Assembly (NCBI GenBank): GCA_001247695.2
Contig: LGRX02024820.1
Coordinates: 59,613-123,612, forward strand
DNA: 64,000 nucleotides
Direction: 5' to 3'
From: Cymbomonas tetramitiformis
Lineage: Eukaryota; Chlorophyta; Pyramimonadophyceae; Pyramimonadales; Pyramimonadaceae
Of this stretch, positions 51,015 to 62,225 are shown one piece after another (within the stretch, counting starts at the first letter, position 1; every line of letters starts with the position of its first letter). Below the pieces are notes generated by a model, which was not told the origin of the DNA, made no database searches, and saw only the letters and a program-made list of their open reading frames with translations. A program made the position numbers and the translations under genes.

Positions 51015-53345
51015 ATGGTTGCGACTAGATTGACCTCAAGTATGGCGTCTCGCCGACGCTCTTTGGCTACGATTTTCGACTCCGCTGCTGCCCGTAATTC
51101 CGTCACGCCGGCTACGCCGGCAACTACTGGTGTTCCGGCTGCGAACTCCGCTCAAGCTGTTTTCTTGGCGGGTGTTCGCTCTCTCACCCGTGAGCGCTTC
51201 GACGAGAGCGTGGCGAAGCACGTGATCCGGAAGTGTTTCCGTGAGAAACATGACCGTTTCACGGGGACGGAATCCAACGCGCAGGTGCTTCTCTCCAAGC
51301 TGGTGCCTGCTCTCCAGGAGGCATTCGAGGCGCAGGATGCTTTATTTGCGCCGATGTTCGACTTGGAGGACTCCACGTTGGCCGTCCGTCCCGAGGCCAA
51401 CAAACTTCTTTTTTCAACACTCGAGCTCATCGTATGTCCCGCCTCTCCAGCGGGTGACTGGCTCGAGGCATCTGCGACCTTGCACCCTCTGGACGGCAAG
51501 CGGGCCCTGCTGGAGCTCGCAAGGCGTCTGCTGGACTCCGGTGCACCCTTCCAGGGGACATCGGACCTCCTTGGCGTCCGTTTTAAGGCCCACACCGACC
51601 CGTCCGAGTCCATCACGGACTTCAACGCGGCCTTACGGTCCGCCAAGAGGCGCAACACCCTCGACGATGACGAGGTGAAGGAGCTCTTCCTCGCCGCGCT
51701 GGACCCTGCTTTCTACGCGCCGGTGGTGTCGAGGCTCTTCACCCACCAGCAGCGAGCGGCCGTGGACCTTCTTACCATTCAACAATGGGTCCTCGAGTGC
51801 TACGCCCGACACGTGGCAGCCGGTACGCACACTGCCTCGTTCGCCCTGTCCGCAGCGGCCGTGGCCACTGACGGCGACACCTCGCAGCTGTCCGACCTCA
51901 CGGCCATCATCCTCGACGTGAAGCGGCAGCTGAAGGTCCTCACGGACAAGGTCAACGGGCGGGGTTTTACCCCGCGGGCGGACAAGAACAAGATCGGCAA
52001 CGGGGGAGGCGGCTCCGGTGTTCGTTTTGCGGCAGGTGACCTCCCGACGGGGGGAAACTGGCCGCAGTCGCAGGTGAGGAAGCGCGTTGCTTTCCACAAG
52101 GGCAGCGGTGACTTCATCCCGTTCTGCCAGAATTCCACGTGCAAGAAAGACGAAGCCCGCCACTGGCACCGCGACTGCCCGAACGGCGGGAAGCACGGCG
52201 CTGGGGGAAGCTTCCACAGCTTCTCCCTCGGTGACATCGAGAACGACTTGCTGGCGGAGCAGTTTCAGACGGCCATGGACGAGCACGACGGCGAGCGGTT
52301 CGATGCGCTCTGCCTTCTAGCGGGAGGTAAGCCGGAGATGCTCGACGGCGTTTCGGCGTGTGCCTTCGGACTCGAGCCGGAGCGGGAGCACGGTGCGTTG
52401 CAGGACTTCCTGCCCTACTGCCAGCCTGCCACCCACATGGGGGGCTTCACAGTGGGTGGTGTGGCAGACGGGATCTCGGCTGCCGCTTGCACGCATGTCC
52501 GCGAGGACGCACCGCCGGCGCCAACGCCGGCGGCAATCACGCATGTTTACCCGGACGAGTCGGAGGCGTCCGACGCCGGTGACATGATGCCGGTGGACCC
52601 CATGCACGCGCACGAGCCCGACCTCTGCTTTGCGGACAAGATCGCGCGGATGGGGGGACTCTCGATCACGGCTGAGGGCAAAGACTTCGCGATGCGGTAC
52701 ATGCACGCCGAGTCGGAGACCGACTCTTGCGACGGCGACGTAGACGACTCTGCAGCTGGGTGTGACTCTATTTACGGTGAGGATGCGGTCCCGCGCCCTA
52801 CAGCATCTCGTCCGGGATGCGGTGCACCGCCTTGGGGGTTTGCCCGCTCTTCGGCGATTGCGGTAATGCTTTGTGCGTTCTTTTGTGTATGCGCCACCGC
52901 GGCGCCACTCACAGCTGCCGCCCCTGGCGAGGCGTGTGCACCGGACCACACCGGCCTGGAGGTCGGTGGTGCTGCTGAGACAAACGACAACGAGCCTGCA
53001 TTCACTTTTGCGGCGCCGGCTGCTATCCCGCCGCATCGGCAGACGCGGTATCGGGAGCTGCGACAGGGGTTCCACACTCTCCGCAATGTCCCGCGGCCGC
53101 CATGGCTGTATAATCCCGACCCTGATTATGTTCCACAGTCACCACCTTACCCGCCACCGCCGTACTCGTCTGATGACGAGGAGCAGAGCTCTGGGGACCA
53201 TGCGGCTGTGCACGACGATCGACAACATTCAGATTCCTTTTCTGGCTCTACGAATGATTCAAACACGGCATCGACAACTCCAATTCACGGCACCATGGCT
53301 GTGCTGCGGACTGGCACGGCAGTGCCACCGCCGACTAGTGGCTAG
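51015..53345 (+). CDS. Gag polyprotein with unusual zinc knuckle, membrane segment and PPPY motif
   Basis: The frame is open from 50763, but the ATG at 51015 sits in CACCATGG and is the likely start (776 codons). Residues 20-330 are a helical retrotransposon Gag (ATIFDSAAAR, RFKAHTDPSESITDFNAAL, LFLAALDPAFYAPVVSRL). The zinc site at 52121-52178 has the spacing C-x4-C-x6-H-x-H-x2-C, not the usual CCHC. An acidic part follows, then a hydrophobic stretch (AIAVMLCAFFCVCATAA, about 52850-52900), and a Pro-rich end with PPPPY at 53151-53165. Gag would form the particle; the membrane segment and late-domain-like PPxY hint at membrane association (inference). Stop TAG. Confidence 0.85.
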   Translation: MVATRLTSSMASRRRSLATIFDSAAARNSVTPATPATTGVPAANSAQAVFLAGVRSLTRERFDESVAKHVIRKCFREKHDRFTGTESNAQVLLSKLVPALQEAFEAQDALFAPMFDLEDSTLAVRPEANKLLFSTLELIVCPASPAGDWLEASATLHPLDGKRALLELARRLLDSGAPFQGTSDLLGVRFKAHTDPSESITDFNAALRSAKRRNTLDDDEVKELFLAALDPAFYAPVVSRLFTHQQRAAVDLLTIQQWVLECYARHVAAGTHTASFALSAAAVATDGDTSQLSDLTAIILDVKRQLKVLTDKVNGRGFTPRADKNKIGNGGGGSGVRFAAGDLPTGGNWPQSQVRKRVAFHKGSGDFIPFCQNSTCKKDEARHWHRDCPNGGKHGAGGSFHSFSLGDIENDLLAEQFQTAMDEHDGERFDALCLLAGGKPEMLDGVSACAFGLEPEREHGALQDFLPYCQPATHMGGFTVGGVADGISAAACTHVREDAPPAPTPAAITHVYPDESEASDAGDMMPVDPMHAHEPDLCFADKIARMGGLSITAEGKDFAMRYMHAESETDSCDGDVDDSAAGCDSIYGEDAVPRPTASRPGCGAPPWGFARSSAIAVMLCAFFCVCATAAPLTAAAPGEACAPDHTGLEVGGAAETNDNEPAFTFAAPAAIPPHRQTRYRELRQGFHTLRNVPRPPWLYNPDPDYVPQSPPYPPPPYSSDDEEQSSGDHAAVHDDRQHSDSFSGSTNDSNTASTTPIHGTMAVLRTGTAVPPPTSG

Positions 53346-53559
53346 AAAGTTAATCATGCCGCTCCTGCACAGTGAGATTGACCGTAGCTGTATGTGCAGA
53401 GGGGTCCGATCACGGACCGGTTTCAGATTTACAACTCTTGACTGGGGACCGCCCTGCCAGAAAGGACAGGCCTTCCCTTAGAGCCCAATTTCCACCGCTG
53501 TAGATGGTGTTTGTTCACGGGTTTCACCTTCGGCTAGCCAGTCACCACACTAGGTGGTG

Positions 53560-53741
53560 TGCTGGAACAGTCACACCGCTTGCTTTGTGACTCTTCCTAT
53601 AGTAGTGTGTATGACTGTCACCCGAACCCGAACCCTAACTGTTTATGCCCGTTATATCGGGTTAACTTATCAACTTTATTACATTCTGAGAAAACCTATC
53701 ACTGAGTGAATATATCCCGAGTCCTAGGGGTATATCCAACA
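53560..53741 (+). repeat. 3' LTR, 182 bp
   Basis: Same length as the 5' LTR and nearly identical. By eye it differs in AAAACC for AAAACT and at the end (TCCAACA for TCCAGCA). Few differences mean a recent insertion. Confidence 0.95.
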
Positions 53742-53746
53742 ATTTT

Positions 53747-54134
53747 CAAAAGTCTTGCAATATAAGATGGTTCTCTGTCCCCTAGGGAGGGGGCCTTCCC
53801 CCCCTCCCTCCCCACCACCCCCCCTCCCCGCCCACCCCGACCCCTTCCTCAACGTCTCCAAATACCCCTTAATTCTTCGACTTCCTCCCCACGCTCGATT
53901 CAGCCACCCTCCACTCACCCGGCCATGGCTGCTTCTCCATCTTCTAGAGTTTTTGCTTAGCACTTAGCTTTTTCTCTAGATGTCACCCTGCTGAAAAGTG
54001 GGTTGAGCCCCTTTGTGGGCGCGCTATAGCAGAGGGAGTAGCCCCTAGTGTTTTCACTAGCCTGCTTTGCAGGGATAGCGCACTCTCAGGACTTTGTCCC
54101 CTTTGCTAGCGTAAATGTTTTATTATTATTATTA
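53747..54134. other. Pyrimidine-rich spacer and ATT microsatellite
   Basis: A CCCTCCC-rich tract spans about 53785-53900. GCTAG and CACTAG words recur near 54.03-54.10 kb, and an ATT microsatellite lies at about 54120-54136. It could include the 3' LTR of the decayed minus-strand element, but no matching partner was found. Confidence 0.4.
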
Positions 54135-57100
54135 TTAACTCAGACAAGCAGATTCCCATGGCGGTTTGAACATTGAAGAAAGAGATAAGAGAACTCGATC
54201 ATCTGGCGGCCAACCACGGATGCCCGTAGCACCAAGCGGTGAAACCGAAGCAAAGAGATCTCCAGTAGACCGATGGACGGTGACTCCGGGCTCAACCAGG
54301 CCCCTGTCACCACCGCCCACGGCAACCAGAGATGCCGTAGCACTGGCCAGCAGAGAGCAACAGAGCATCGAAGACATTAGTGCACACCGGAGAAAACTCG
54401 GCGGAGCCCGCGGACGGCACATCGGAGCTGCTAGTGGCGATGCCCCCCTGTCAGAGTCATGCTCAAGAGTGCCGAAGGAGCCAAAAGCCACTTGCTGCCC
54501 GCCGTCAGAGTCATTGTCAGAGCCTTGGTCGTTGTCAGAGCCTTCAGAGCCAACGTCAGAAGTCTCGATCCTCATGCCAGCAAACAGCGGAGCCGGTGCA
54601 GAGTCGCCAAGCTGGAGTGATGGGACAGAGCCAGGCAAGCCGAGAGAGCCAGGGACAGCCACTGATGGGTCATGAGCCGTAGGCACACCACCAGCCACGA
54701 GTGCAGATGGATCCCGATCTGCAGGCGGTGGCGGAATCGAGCCCCGTGCACCCGAGTGGAATGTGGCCAGACCAAACTGAGCCATACCGCCATCGTCAGC
54801 TGCCGCATCCTGAGCGGAAGCCGCCGCATCCTGAAAGTGCCTCAGAGATGTGGGCTCAGCCGGCACAAAGGAATGCGCCGATAGCTCGACCACCTCCGGG
54901 CGACCCTCCATCGTGCAGAGTGACTCGAAGGCGTGCTCATCCCCCGCGTCATAGAAACGCAGGAAACGAACAGCCAGGCAGTCAGTCTCGTAGTCTTCAA
55001 CTGCACCACAATAGTGGGCAGAGTGAAGACCGCCGTTGGGGCACTCAGCGTGCTAGTGCTTCAAACCACTTTGCGCACACACCGCATTCTTGCAGTGGGG
55101 CACGAAGGCACCACTACTCTTCTTGTCAAACGAGACAGGAGGAGCGGTGCCAAGTGGCCGAACACCAGGACGATGATGCTTGGCAGCAGAGCGGGGAAGG
55201 TGCTTGCCCGCAGGCGGTGGCCCTTCCCGCTTCTGCCGCTTCAGGTCACGAATGTCCTGTTGCATGCGCTCCAGCTACTTCTGCAGACTGGACAACGCCG
55301 CAGCCAGGTCAGACGCGCCATCGCCGAACGACAGAGCAGAGACAGGGGCGTCAGAGACTTTCAGGCCGTGGCGGAACTGCTCCCGCACACGAGCCTGAAT
55401 AGTCAGAAGAGACACGCCCTGCCGCTGGTCAGCTCGAGCCAGGGAATTAGCCAAATCACGGTACAGCCACGAATCGCCGAGAGCCTTCAGAAACTGCCGC
55501 TTCACCGCGTCCTCTGGCAAGTTGTGGGAACGCTGAACGTCCCTCAACAGGCCATTGAACTCGCGGATGCCACGGTCAGGATCTTTGCTGCTGGGGATGC
55601 GGACCGCCAGCAGCAACTCAAAAGAGTCAAAGGGTTCCGAGCGTTCCTGGAGCATGCGCACCACCTCAAGGGCAGCGCGCTTGCCATCTCCAGGAACGTC
55701 GGACCCAGAGGCCTCAAGCCAGTCACGGGCAGGCGAGCCAGGTCGAGCCAGAAAGGTCAGAGCCGAGAGCAGCAATTCATTGGCCTCATGCCTAGCCTCA
55801 ACTGCCATGTCAGTCAAGTCAAACAGGGGAGCAAACGCCGATGATTGATGGCTACTACCCAAATTCATGGTCCTACCACAAGGACCAATGGGCAATTGCG
55901 GTTTCGATCACTAAATCGACTATTTGAGGAACAAGCAACATTTGCACATGATATTTATGAGTTGAATGAATTTTATTTCTTATAGCGGCGACCCCCATGA
56001 GACTTTAGGTGTTCGGTTGAACGACACGCTTTAGCGGTGTAATTTCGCCAAAAGCTTGAAGAAAATGGTGGTCCTACCACAAGGACCCCGTTATTTTGAG
56101 TATTAGGAGTCACATGGGGGGCTCACGGTGATGCTCATGGTTATACATCTTGAGTTTATGACCAAATAAGATAACTGAATCGGTTACTTCGCACCCTCAT
56201 CATCATTTCCGCTCTATTTCAGCATGGCGCATGTTCAACACAATGCAAATTCCGAATTTAGTGAATTTCGGACTTTAGAAATTGGCATTCATCCATTCTA
56301 AAATGTACACGCCAGTCGAAAAATAAGATATTTGGATGATGTTAGACTTTCAGAAATTCGCAATACATATATACTTGAAGATTTAATGTGCTGCACACAC
56401 CAGCCTTGCGATATATATATGCCATCTAGCAAGCAATTATGATGGCTGGCTGGTCAGCTCGCGTGACCACTATTTTGGGGGGGAAACCAACGAGCCGATA
56501 TATTAGAGGAGAAGCCAACGAGCCAACGAGCCAATATATGCATTCCAACCGGGCCTACCGCCCAAATATGATTGGGACATATGTATAGGTTCAATTTGAT
56601 GGTATCCGCGCAGGTGTAGTGTTGATATATGATTGGTAAAAAATTATTGAAGATGAGTCACTAATTTGCGACATTTTGAATGTTCCGAGAAATCCGTTTT
56701 GAAAATTTTGAGTGTAGAGGTTTGAAATGCGTTCGTCATGGATATATGGGATGGATATAGGCCAAACCAGCGTTCAAATAAATTAATATAGGACCTATAT
56801 ATACCACCTTTCATTGGTTAGACACCACAAATCACGGGAGATGGCCAATTAAATTATCGGAACAATGGTCCTCGTGGTAGGACCAAATCGTCGATTTGGT
56901 CCTACCACAAGGACTGCGGGGCAGTAGCCAATTGAAGCACGAACTGTGCGTGCAACTCATGCATCAATTGTGAAAAAATGTCCACAGCGTCTGCCTCTGT
57001 TCCCGCAAAGCGCTCCGATTTGTCCCCAAGAATTTTAGTGGCAACGGTTTTGGCAACCTTTCTGTCGAAATTGTCACGAGCCAACTGCTTACATTTGTCC

Positions 57101-57345
57101 AAAATTTCCCTCGCAGCTGCTATGGTCGGAGCTGGCAGCTGCGGCGTGTGCGGTGTCGCAGCGTGCTGCGCACCAACGTCATCAAAAATCGTTTCTAATC
57201 TACGGACGCGAGACCGCGTCACTCTATTTGCTGTGGTAACCACGTGATGGAGAGACAGGGGAGAAGGTTGAGCTAAACAGGGAGATGGTGTAAGAACGCT
57301 TACAGCGGCCAGATAGTTCGTAGAAGTCTCAGCTGCACAGATCAA
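54135..57345 (-). pseudogene. Decayed Gag of a related LTR element, interrupted by a 1-kb insertion
   Basis: Minus strand, in order: 57345-56902 (LETIFDDVGAQHAATPHTP, AKTVATKILGDKSERFAGTE), insertion, 55860-55278 (FAPLFDLTDMAVEARHEAN, DWLEASGSDVPGDGKRA), TAG at 55275-55277, a coiled linker, a zinc site with C-x4-C-x6-H-stop-H-x2-C at about 55040-55115, then 54911-54135 with an acidic part and a hydrophobic stretch (FLRCALMSSMLCCSLLASA). The architecture matches the intact Gag at 51-53.3 kb, including the membrane segment. The second TAG stands where the intact Gag has Trp. Two stops and the insertion make it dead. Confidence 0.85.
55869..56914. mobile_element. 1-kb non-coding insertion with GGTCCTACCACAAGGACC ends
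   Basis: The hairpin-forming 18-mer GGTCCTACCACAAGGACC stands at 55869-55886, again at 56070-56087, as an inverted variant at 56867-56884 and once more at 56898-56914. The last two form a near-perfect palindrome. It splits the decayed Gag, so it is an insertion. The interior is AT-rich without a gene. The repeated 17-18-mer at both borders may be a terminal repeat or a target duplication. Confidence 0.65.
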
Positions 57346-58717
57346 AATTTACAGGTCGTGAGCGGAACCATGAGAGCGGCCAAAATCAGTCACGTGTGGA
57401 ACGACCTCGCCGGAGCCAGCGGCGCACGAAACAGATCAACTCCCGCTGCGACGATGCTGCTGCAAAATAAAAATAATCCGTCACCAACTGATCTCCTGCG
57501 CAGCGAAGGCGAGCACAATGCGTGCCGCCATCACTGCCAAGTTAAAAGGCCATACCGTAAGAGTAATTCACCACCGCCCAAGTGGGCGCTCAACCCCTCC
57601 TACGTCCTACTTAGCCGAACATGGCAACAGCAAGGCGCTGCGCCATCATCAGAACCACCGGAAAGCCGGTGCGGCCTATAACCTGCGAGGAAGACAGATA
57701 CGCTGTCCGGCTAAGCTCGCTAGGAAACAAACTGATAATCATATAACTTGTGTCTGGCCGAAGCTTTATGCTCTCGGAAACCCAGACAGTGAAACGATGA
57801 CTGTACTCCTGTACTGTACTACTGTACAGTACAGTGCTAGGATGTCACGAACACGAGACGGAAGCAGGGTCAGGCTAGGGGCTAGTCAGAGCCCATAATA
57901 ACTAAGCCTAAACCCGAAGTCCAGCATTATCACCGGTTTCCCCAGCACTGCTTTCTGAGTCCCTGTTGCAGTGAAACTGTTATATATATTCACACAAATA
58001 TATACCTATTTTCACCTGTTCTATCAGGTTATCGGTCCCACTTCACGTGAGTGGTGATTCCGGTTGATTCAACTCGCTTACAGTTCTTAGGATGTAGCCC
58101 CCTTTGAATTGCGTATCGTATTGCAGAGTGACGATTCAAGGTTCAATGAATTGCGTTTCGTGATACAGATTGACGTTGGATTACTGATTGATCCACACGT
58201 ATCGTGCGTCAGAGTGCATTTCGTTACAGCCAATATGTACACCCCTACATATTACACACCTAATATCTAGGGTGTTACACGAGATATGACCATGGTCATT
58301 ATGTTTTTATGATACCTCAATAGGTATAAAATCATAATTTAAAATAAAATGGGGTCGAAATTTCAATTTTGAAATTTATCGCCAACGATTTTCACCCATT
58401 TTACAGCTTTTTTGACCATCTGATTTATTACCTCAGTGACATATCTCGGTGTGTATGTAAGTTGCAAACTACATAACTACTGCAACTTACTTCACTTTTG
58501 CACATGATAAATTTCATGGCATAATCGGCAACTCGCTCGTGGGGAGTTGTTAAGGCAGAGTGCCGTTGAGTACAAGGGTGACCCGCCAGCGGTGCGGTTT
58601 CTGTTCATCGGAAAACTGCGTAATTTGTGGAGCCTCGGCTGCATAGGTCTGGTAATGGTTATGGTTGGCGCAGGACTGTTCGGAAAGGAAGACTAATTTA
58701 TTGGTGTGGTGTTTCAG
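57346..58717. other. Stretch without a confident gene
   Basis: Two overlapping plus frames (about 107 and 126 codons) at 57.36-57.9 kb show no domain. TACTGTAC-type words cluster at 57805-57835. AT-rich sequence follows to 58.5 kb. Confidence 0.4.
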
Positions 58718-58909
58718 GGTCCTGCTGAGCGGCTCGGAGGTCGCGGTGCGAAACGACCGAGATCCAGACCCCCAACTGGGGGTAATCAACAACAAGGTCA
58801 ACCCGGTTTGGTTGACTTGAACAAGGAACCCGGCGCCGCAGAGGCAGCCGGAGCAGCAGTTGAAGGCGGCGGAGAAGACCCATCCGCGGCGGAGGCAGAG
58901 CAGCCTGAG
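58718..58909 (+). CDS. Possible internal exon, Gly/Glu/Ala-rich
   Basis: Bounded by TGTTTCAG at its left and GTGAGG at its right. It is 192 bases, 64 codons, open in one frame (GPAERLGGRGAKRPRSRPP, then LVDLNKEPGAAEAAG). The content is disordered and no partner exon was identified, so it stands as a candidate only. Confidence 0.3.
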
Positions 58910-59014
58910 GTGAGGGTCGTCCCCAGGGATTCACCTTTTTGACCTAGTTCCAGTGAAGTGGAGTGTGCCCCCGCCCCAACAGAGTAAGTGTACCCGCCCT
59001 CGCAATTTTGGGGT

Positions 59015-62000
59015 GTTGTTTATTCAAGACGTCCCTTGTTTCCTTGCACTTGGGTCTGCGGAGGCAGTAGGCTGCGATGGGAGGATAGCTCCTCAACCAC
59101 GCGCCCTGTTCCCGCAGGCAAGTCGGATCTGTAGTTGTGTTGTGCGGCGCTTGCTTGCATGGGTGCGGTGGGAGGATAGCTCCTCAACCACGCGCCGGTA
59201 GCAGGTTGCCTGGCTCTGTTTTTGTTGTTTATTGCAGACGTCCCTTGTTTCCTTGCACTTGGGTCTGCGGAGGCAGCAGGCTGCGATGGGAGGATAGCCC
59301 CTCAACCACGCGCCCTGTTCCCGCAGGCAAGTCGGATCTGTAGTTGTGGTGTGCGGCGCTTGCTTGCATGGGTGCGGTGGGAGGATAGCTCCTCAACCAC
59401 GCGCCGGTAGCAGGTTGCTGGCTCTGTTTTTGTTGTTTATTGCAGACGTCCCTTGTTTCCTTGCACTTGGGTCTGCGGAGGCAGCAGGCTGCGATGGGAG
59501 GATAGCTCCTCAACCACGCGCCCTGTTCCCGCAGGCAAGTCGGATCTGTAGTTGTGTTGTGCGGCGCTTGCTTGCATGGGTGCGGTGGGAGGATAGCTCC
59601 TCAACCACGCGCCGGTAGCAGGTTGCCTGGCTCTGTTTTTGTTGTTTATTGCAAGACGTCCCTTGTTTCCTTGCACTTGGGTCTGCGGAGGCAGCAGGCT
59701 GCGATGGGAGGATAGCTCCTCAACCACGCGCCCTGTTCCCGCAGGCAAGTCGGATCTGTAGTTGTGGTGTGCGGCGCTTGCTTGCATGGGTGCGGTGGGA
59801 GGATAGCTCCTCAACCACGCGCCGGTAGCAGGTTGCCTGGCTCTGTTTTTGTTGTTTATTGCAGACGTCCCTTGTTTCCTTGCACTTGGGTCTGCGGAGG
59901 CAGCAGGCTGCGATGGGAGGATAGCTCCTCAACCACGCGCCCTGTTCCCGCAGGCAAGTCGGTTCTGTAGTTGTGTTGTGCGGCGCTTGCTTGCATGGGT
60001 GCGGTGGGAGGATAGCTCCTCAACCACGCGCCGGTAGCAGGTTGCCTGGCTCTGTTTTTGTTGTTTATTGCAGACGTCCCTTGTTTCCTTGCACTTGGGT
60101 CTGCGGAGGCAGCAGGCTGCGATGGGAGGATAGCTCCTCAACCACGCGCCCTGTTCCCGCAGGCAAGTCGGATCTGTAGTTGTGTTGTGCGGCGCTTGCT
60201 TGCATGGGTGCGGTGGGAGGATAGCTCCTCAACCACGCGCCGGTAGCAGGTTGCCTGGCTCTGTTTTTGTTGTTTATTGCAGACGTCCCTTGTTTCCTTG
60301 CACTTGGGTCTGCGGAGGCAGCAGGCTGCGATGGGAGGATAGCTCCTCAACCACGCGCCCTGTTCCCGCAGGCAAGTCGGATCTGTAGTTGTGTTGTGCG
60401 GCGCTTGCTTGCATGGGTGCGGTGGGAGGATAGCTCCTCAACCACGCGCCGGTAGCAGGTTGCCTGGCTCTGTTTTTGTTGTTTATTGCAGACGTCCCTT
60501 GTTTCCTTGCACTTGGGTCTGCGGAGGCAGCAGGCTGCGATGGGAGGATAGCTCCTCAACCACGCGCCCTGTTCCCGCAGGCAAGTCGGATCTGTAGTTG
60601 TTGTGGTGTGCGGCGCTTGCTTGCATGGGTGCGGTGGGAGGATAGCTCCTCAACCACGCGCCGGTAGCAGGTTGCCTGGCTCTGTTTTTGTTGTTTATTG
60701 CAGACGTCCCTTGTTTCCTTGCACTTGGGTCTGCGGAGGCAGCAGGCTGCGATGGGAGGATAGCCCCTCAACCACGCGCCCTGTTCCCGCAGGCAAGTCG
60801 GATCTGTAGTTGTGTTGTGCGGCGCTTGCTTGCATGGGTGCGGTGGGAGGATAGCTCCTCAACCACGCGCCGGTAGCAGGTTGCCTGGCTCTGTTTTTGT
60901 TGTTTATTGCAGACGTCCCTTGTTTCCTTGCACTTGGGTCTGCGGAGGCAGCAGGCTGCGATGGGAGGATAGCTCCTCAACCACGCGCCCTGTTCCCGCA
61001 GGCAAGTCGGATCTGTAGTTGTGGTGTGCGGCGCTTGCTTGCATGGGTGCGGTGGGAGGATAGCTCCTCAACCACGCGCCGGTAGCAGGTTGCCTGGCTC
61101 TGTTTTTGTTGTTTATTCAAGACGTCCCTTGTTTCCTTGCACCTGGGTCTGCGGAGGCAGCAGGCTGCGATGGGAGGATAGCTCCTCAACCACGCGCCCT
61201 GTTCCCGCAGGCAAGTCGGATCTGTAGTTGTGGTGTGCGGCGCTTGCTTGCATGGGTGCGGTGGGAGGATAGCTCCTCAACCACGCGCCGGTAGCAGGTT
61301 GTCTGGCTCTGTTTTTGTTGTTTATTCAAGACGTCCCTTGTTTCCTTGCACCTGGGTCTGCGGAGGCAGTAGGCTGCGATGGGAGGATAGCTCCTCAACC
61401 ACGCGCCCTGTTCCCGCAGGCAAGTCGGATCTGTAGTTGTGTTGTGCGGCGCTTGCTTGCATGGGTGCGGTGGGAGGATAGCTCCTCAACCACGCGCCGG
61501 TAGCAGGTTGCCTGGCTCTGTTTTGTTGTTTATTCAAGTCGTCCCTTGTTTCCTTGCACTTGGGTCTGCGGAGGCAGTAGGCTGCGTTGGGAGGATAGCT
61601 CCTCAACCACGCGCCCTGTTCCCGCAGGCAAGTCGGATCTGTAGTTGTGGTGTGCGGCGCTTGCTTGCATGGGTGCGGTGGGAGGATAGCTCCTCAACCA
61701 CGCGCCGGTAGCAGGTTGCCTGGCTCGGTTTTTGTTGTTTATTGCAGACGTCCCTTGTTTCCTTGCACTTGGGTCTGCGGAGGCAGCAGGCTGCGATGGG
61801 AGGATAGCCCCTCAACCACGCGCCCTGTTCCCGCAGGCAAGTCGGTTCTGTAGTTGTGTTGTGCGGCGCTTGCTTGCATGGGTGCGGTGGGAGGATAGCT
61901 CCTCAACCACGCGCCGGTAGCAGGTTGCCTGACTCTGTTTGTGTTGTTTATTCAAGACGTCCCTTGTTTCCTTGCACCTGGGTCTGCGGAGGCAGTAGGC

Positions 62001-62140
62001 TGCGTTGGGAGGATAGCTCCTCAGCCACGCGCCCCGTTCTCGCAGGCAAGTCGGATCTGTCTGTGTGGTGTGCGGCGCTTGCTTGCAAGGGTGCGGTGGG
62101 AGGATATATAACTCCTCAACCACGCGCCGTTCCCAAGTTG
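59015..62140. repeat. 209-bp satellite array, about 15 copies
   Basis: The unit begins near ACGTCCCTTGTTTCCTTGCA and carries GGGAGGATAGCTCCTCAACC with ACGCGCC twice, about 93 and 116 bases apart. So each unit is a dimer around a small GAGGATAGCTCCTC palindrome. Unit starts fall near 59028, 59235, 59443 and so on to 61956. The last copies are more diverged (TATATAACTCCTC). All open frames inside are repeats of one another and are not genes. Confidence 0.95.
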
Positions 62141-62225
62141 TAGTTTTAAGTCTTCTTTGTTGTCATATTACATACGTTGTCGTATGTGGATGAGGGTTTG
62201 GAGGCCGGTGGCTCGGGAACGCGTG

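Larger units (their letters stand above)
50439..53746 (+). mobile_element. Gag-only LTR retrotransposon (TR-GAG-like), complete
   Basis: Two 182-bp LTRs bound the element, which is flanked by the 5-bp target duplication ATTTT (50439-50443 and 53742-53746). It carries one long Gag frame. No protease, integrase, RT or RNase H was found in about 3.3 kb. A possible primer-binding site starts TGGCCCCACGC at 50630, and the purine tract before the 3' LTR is weak. It must use enzymes from another element. Confidence 0.9.

Noticed and set aside
53600..53645. Telomere-like CCCGAACCCGAACCCTAAC
   Set aside because: It is part of both LTRs and only three units long.
59015..62140. Family of about 15 small Cys-rich proteins (62-94 codons on both strands)
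   Set aside because: They are translations of one satellite unit in different frames, and no frame shows codon bias or selection.
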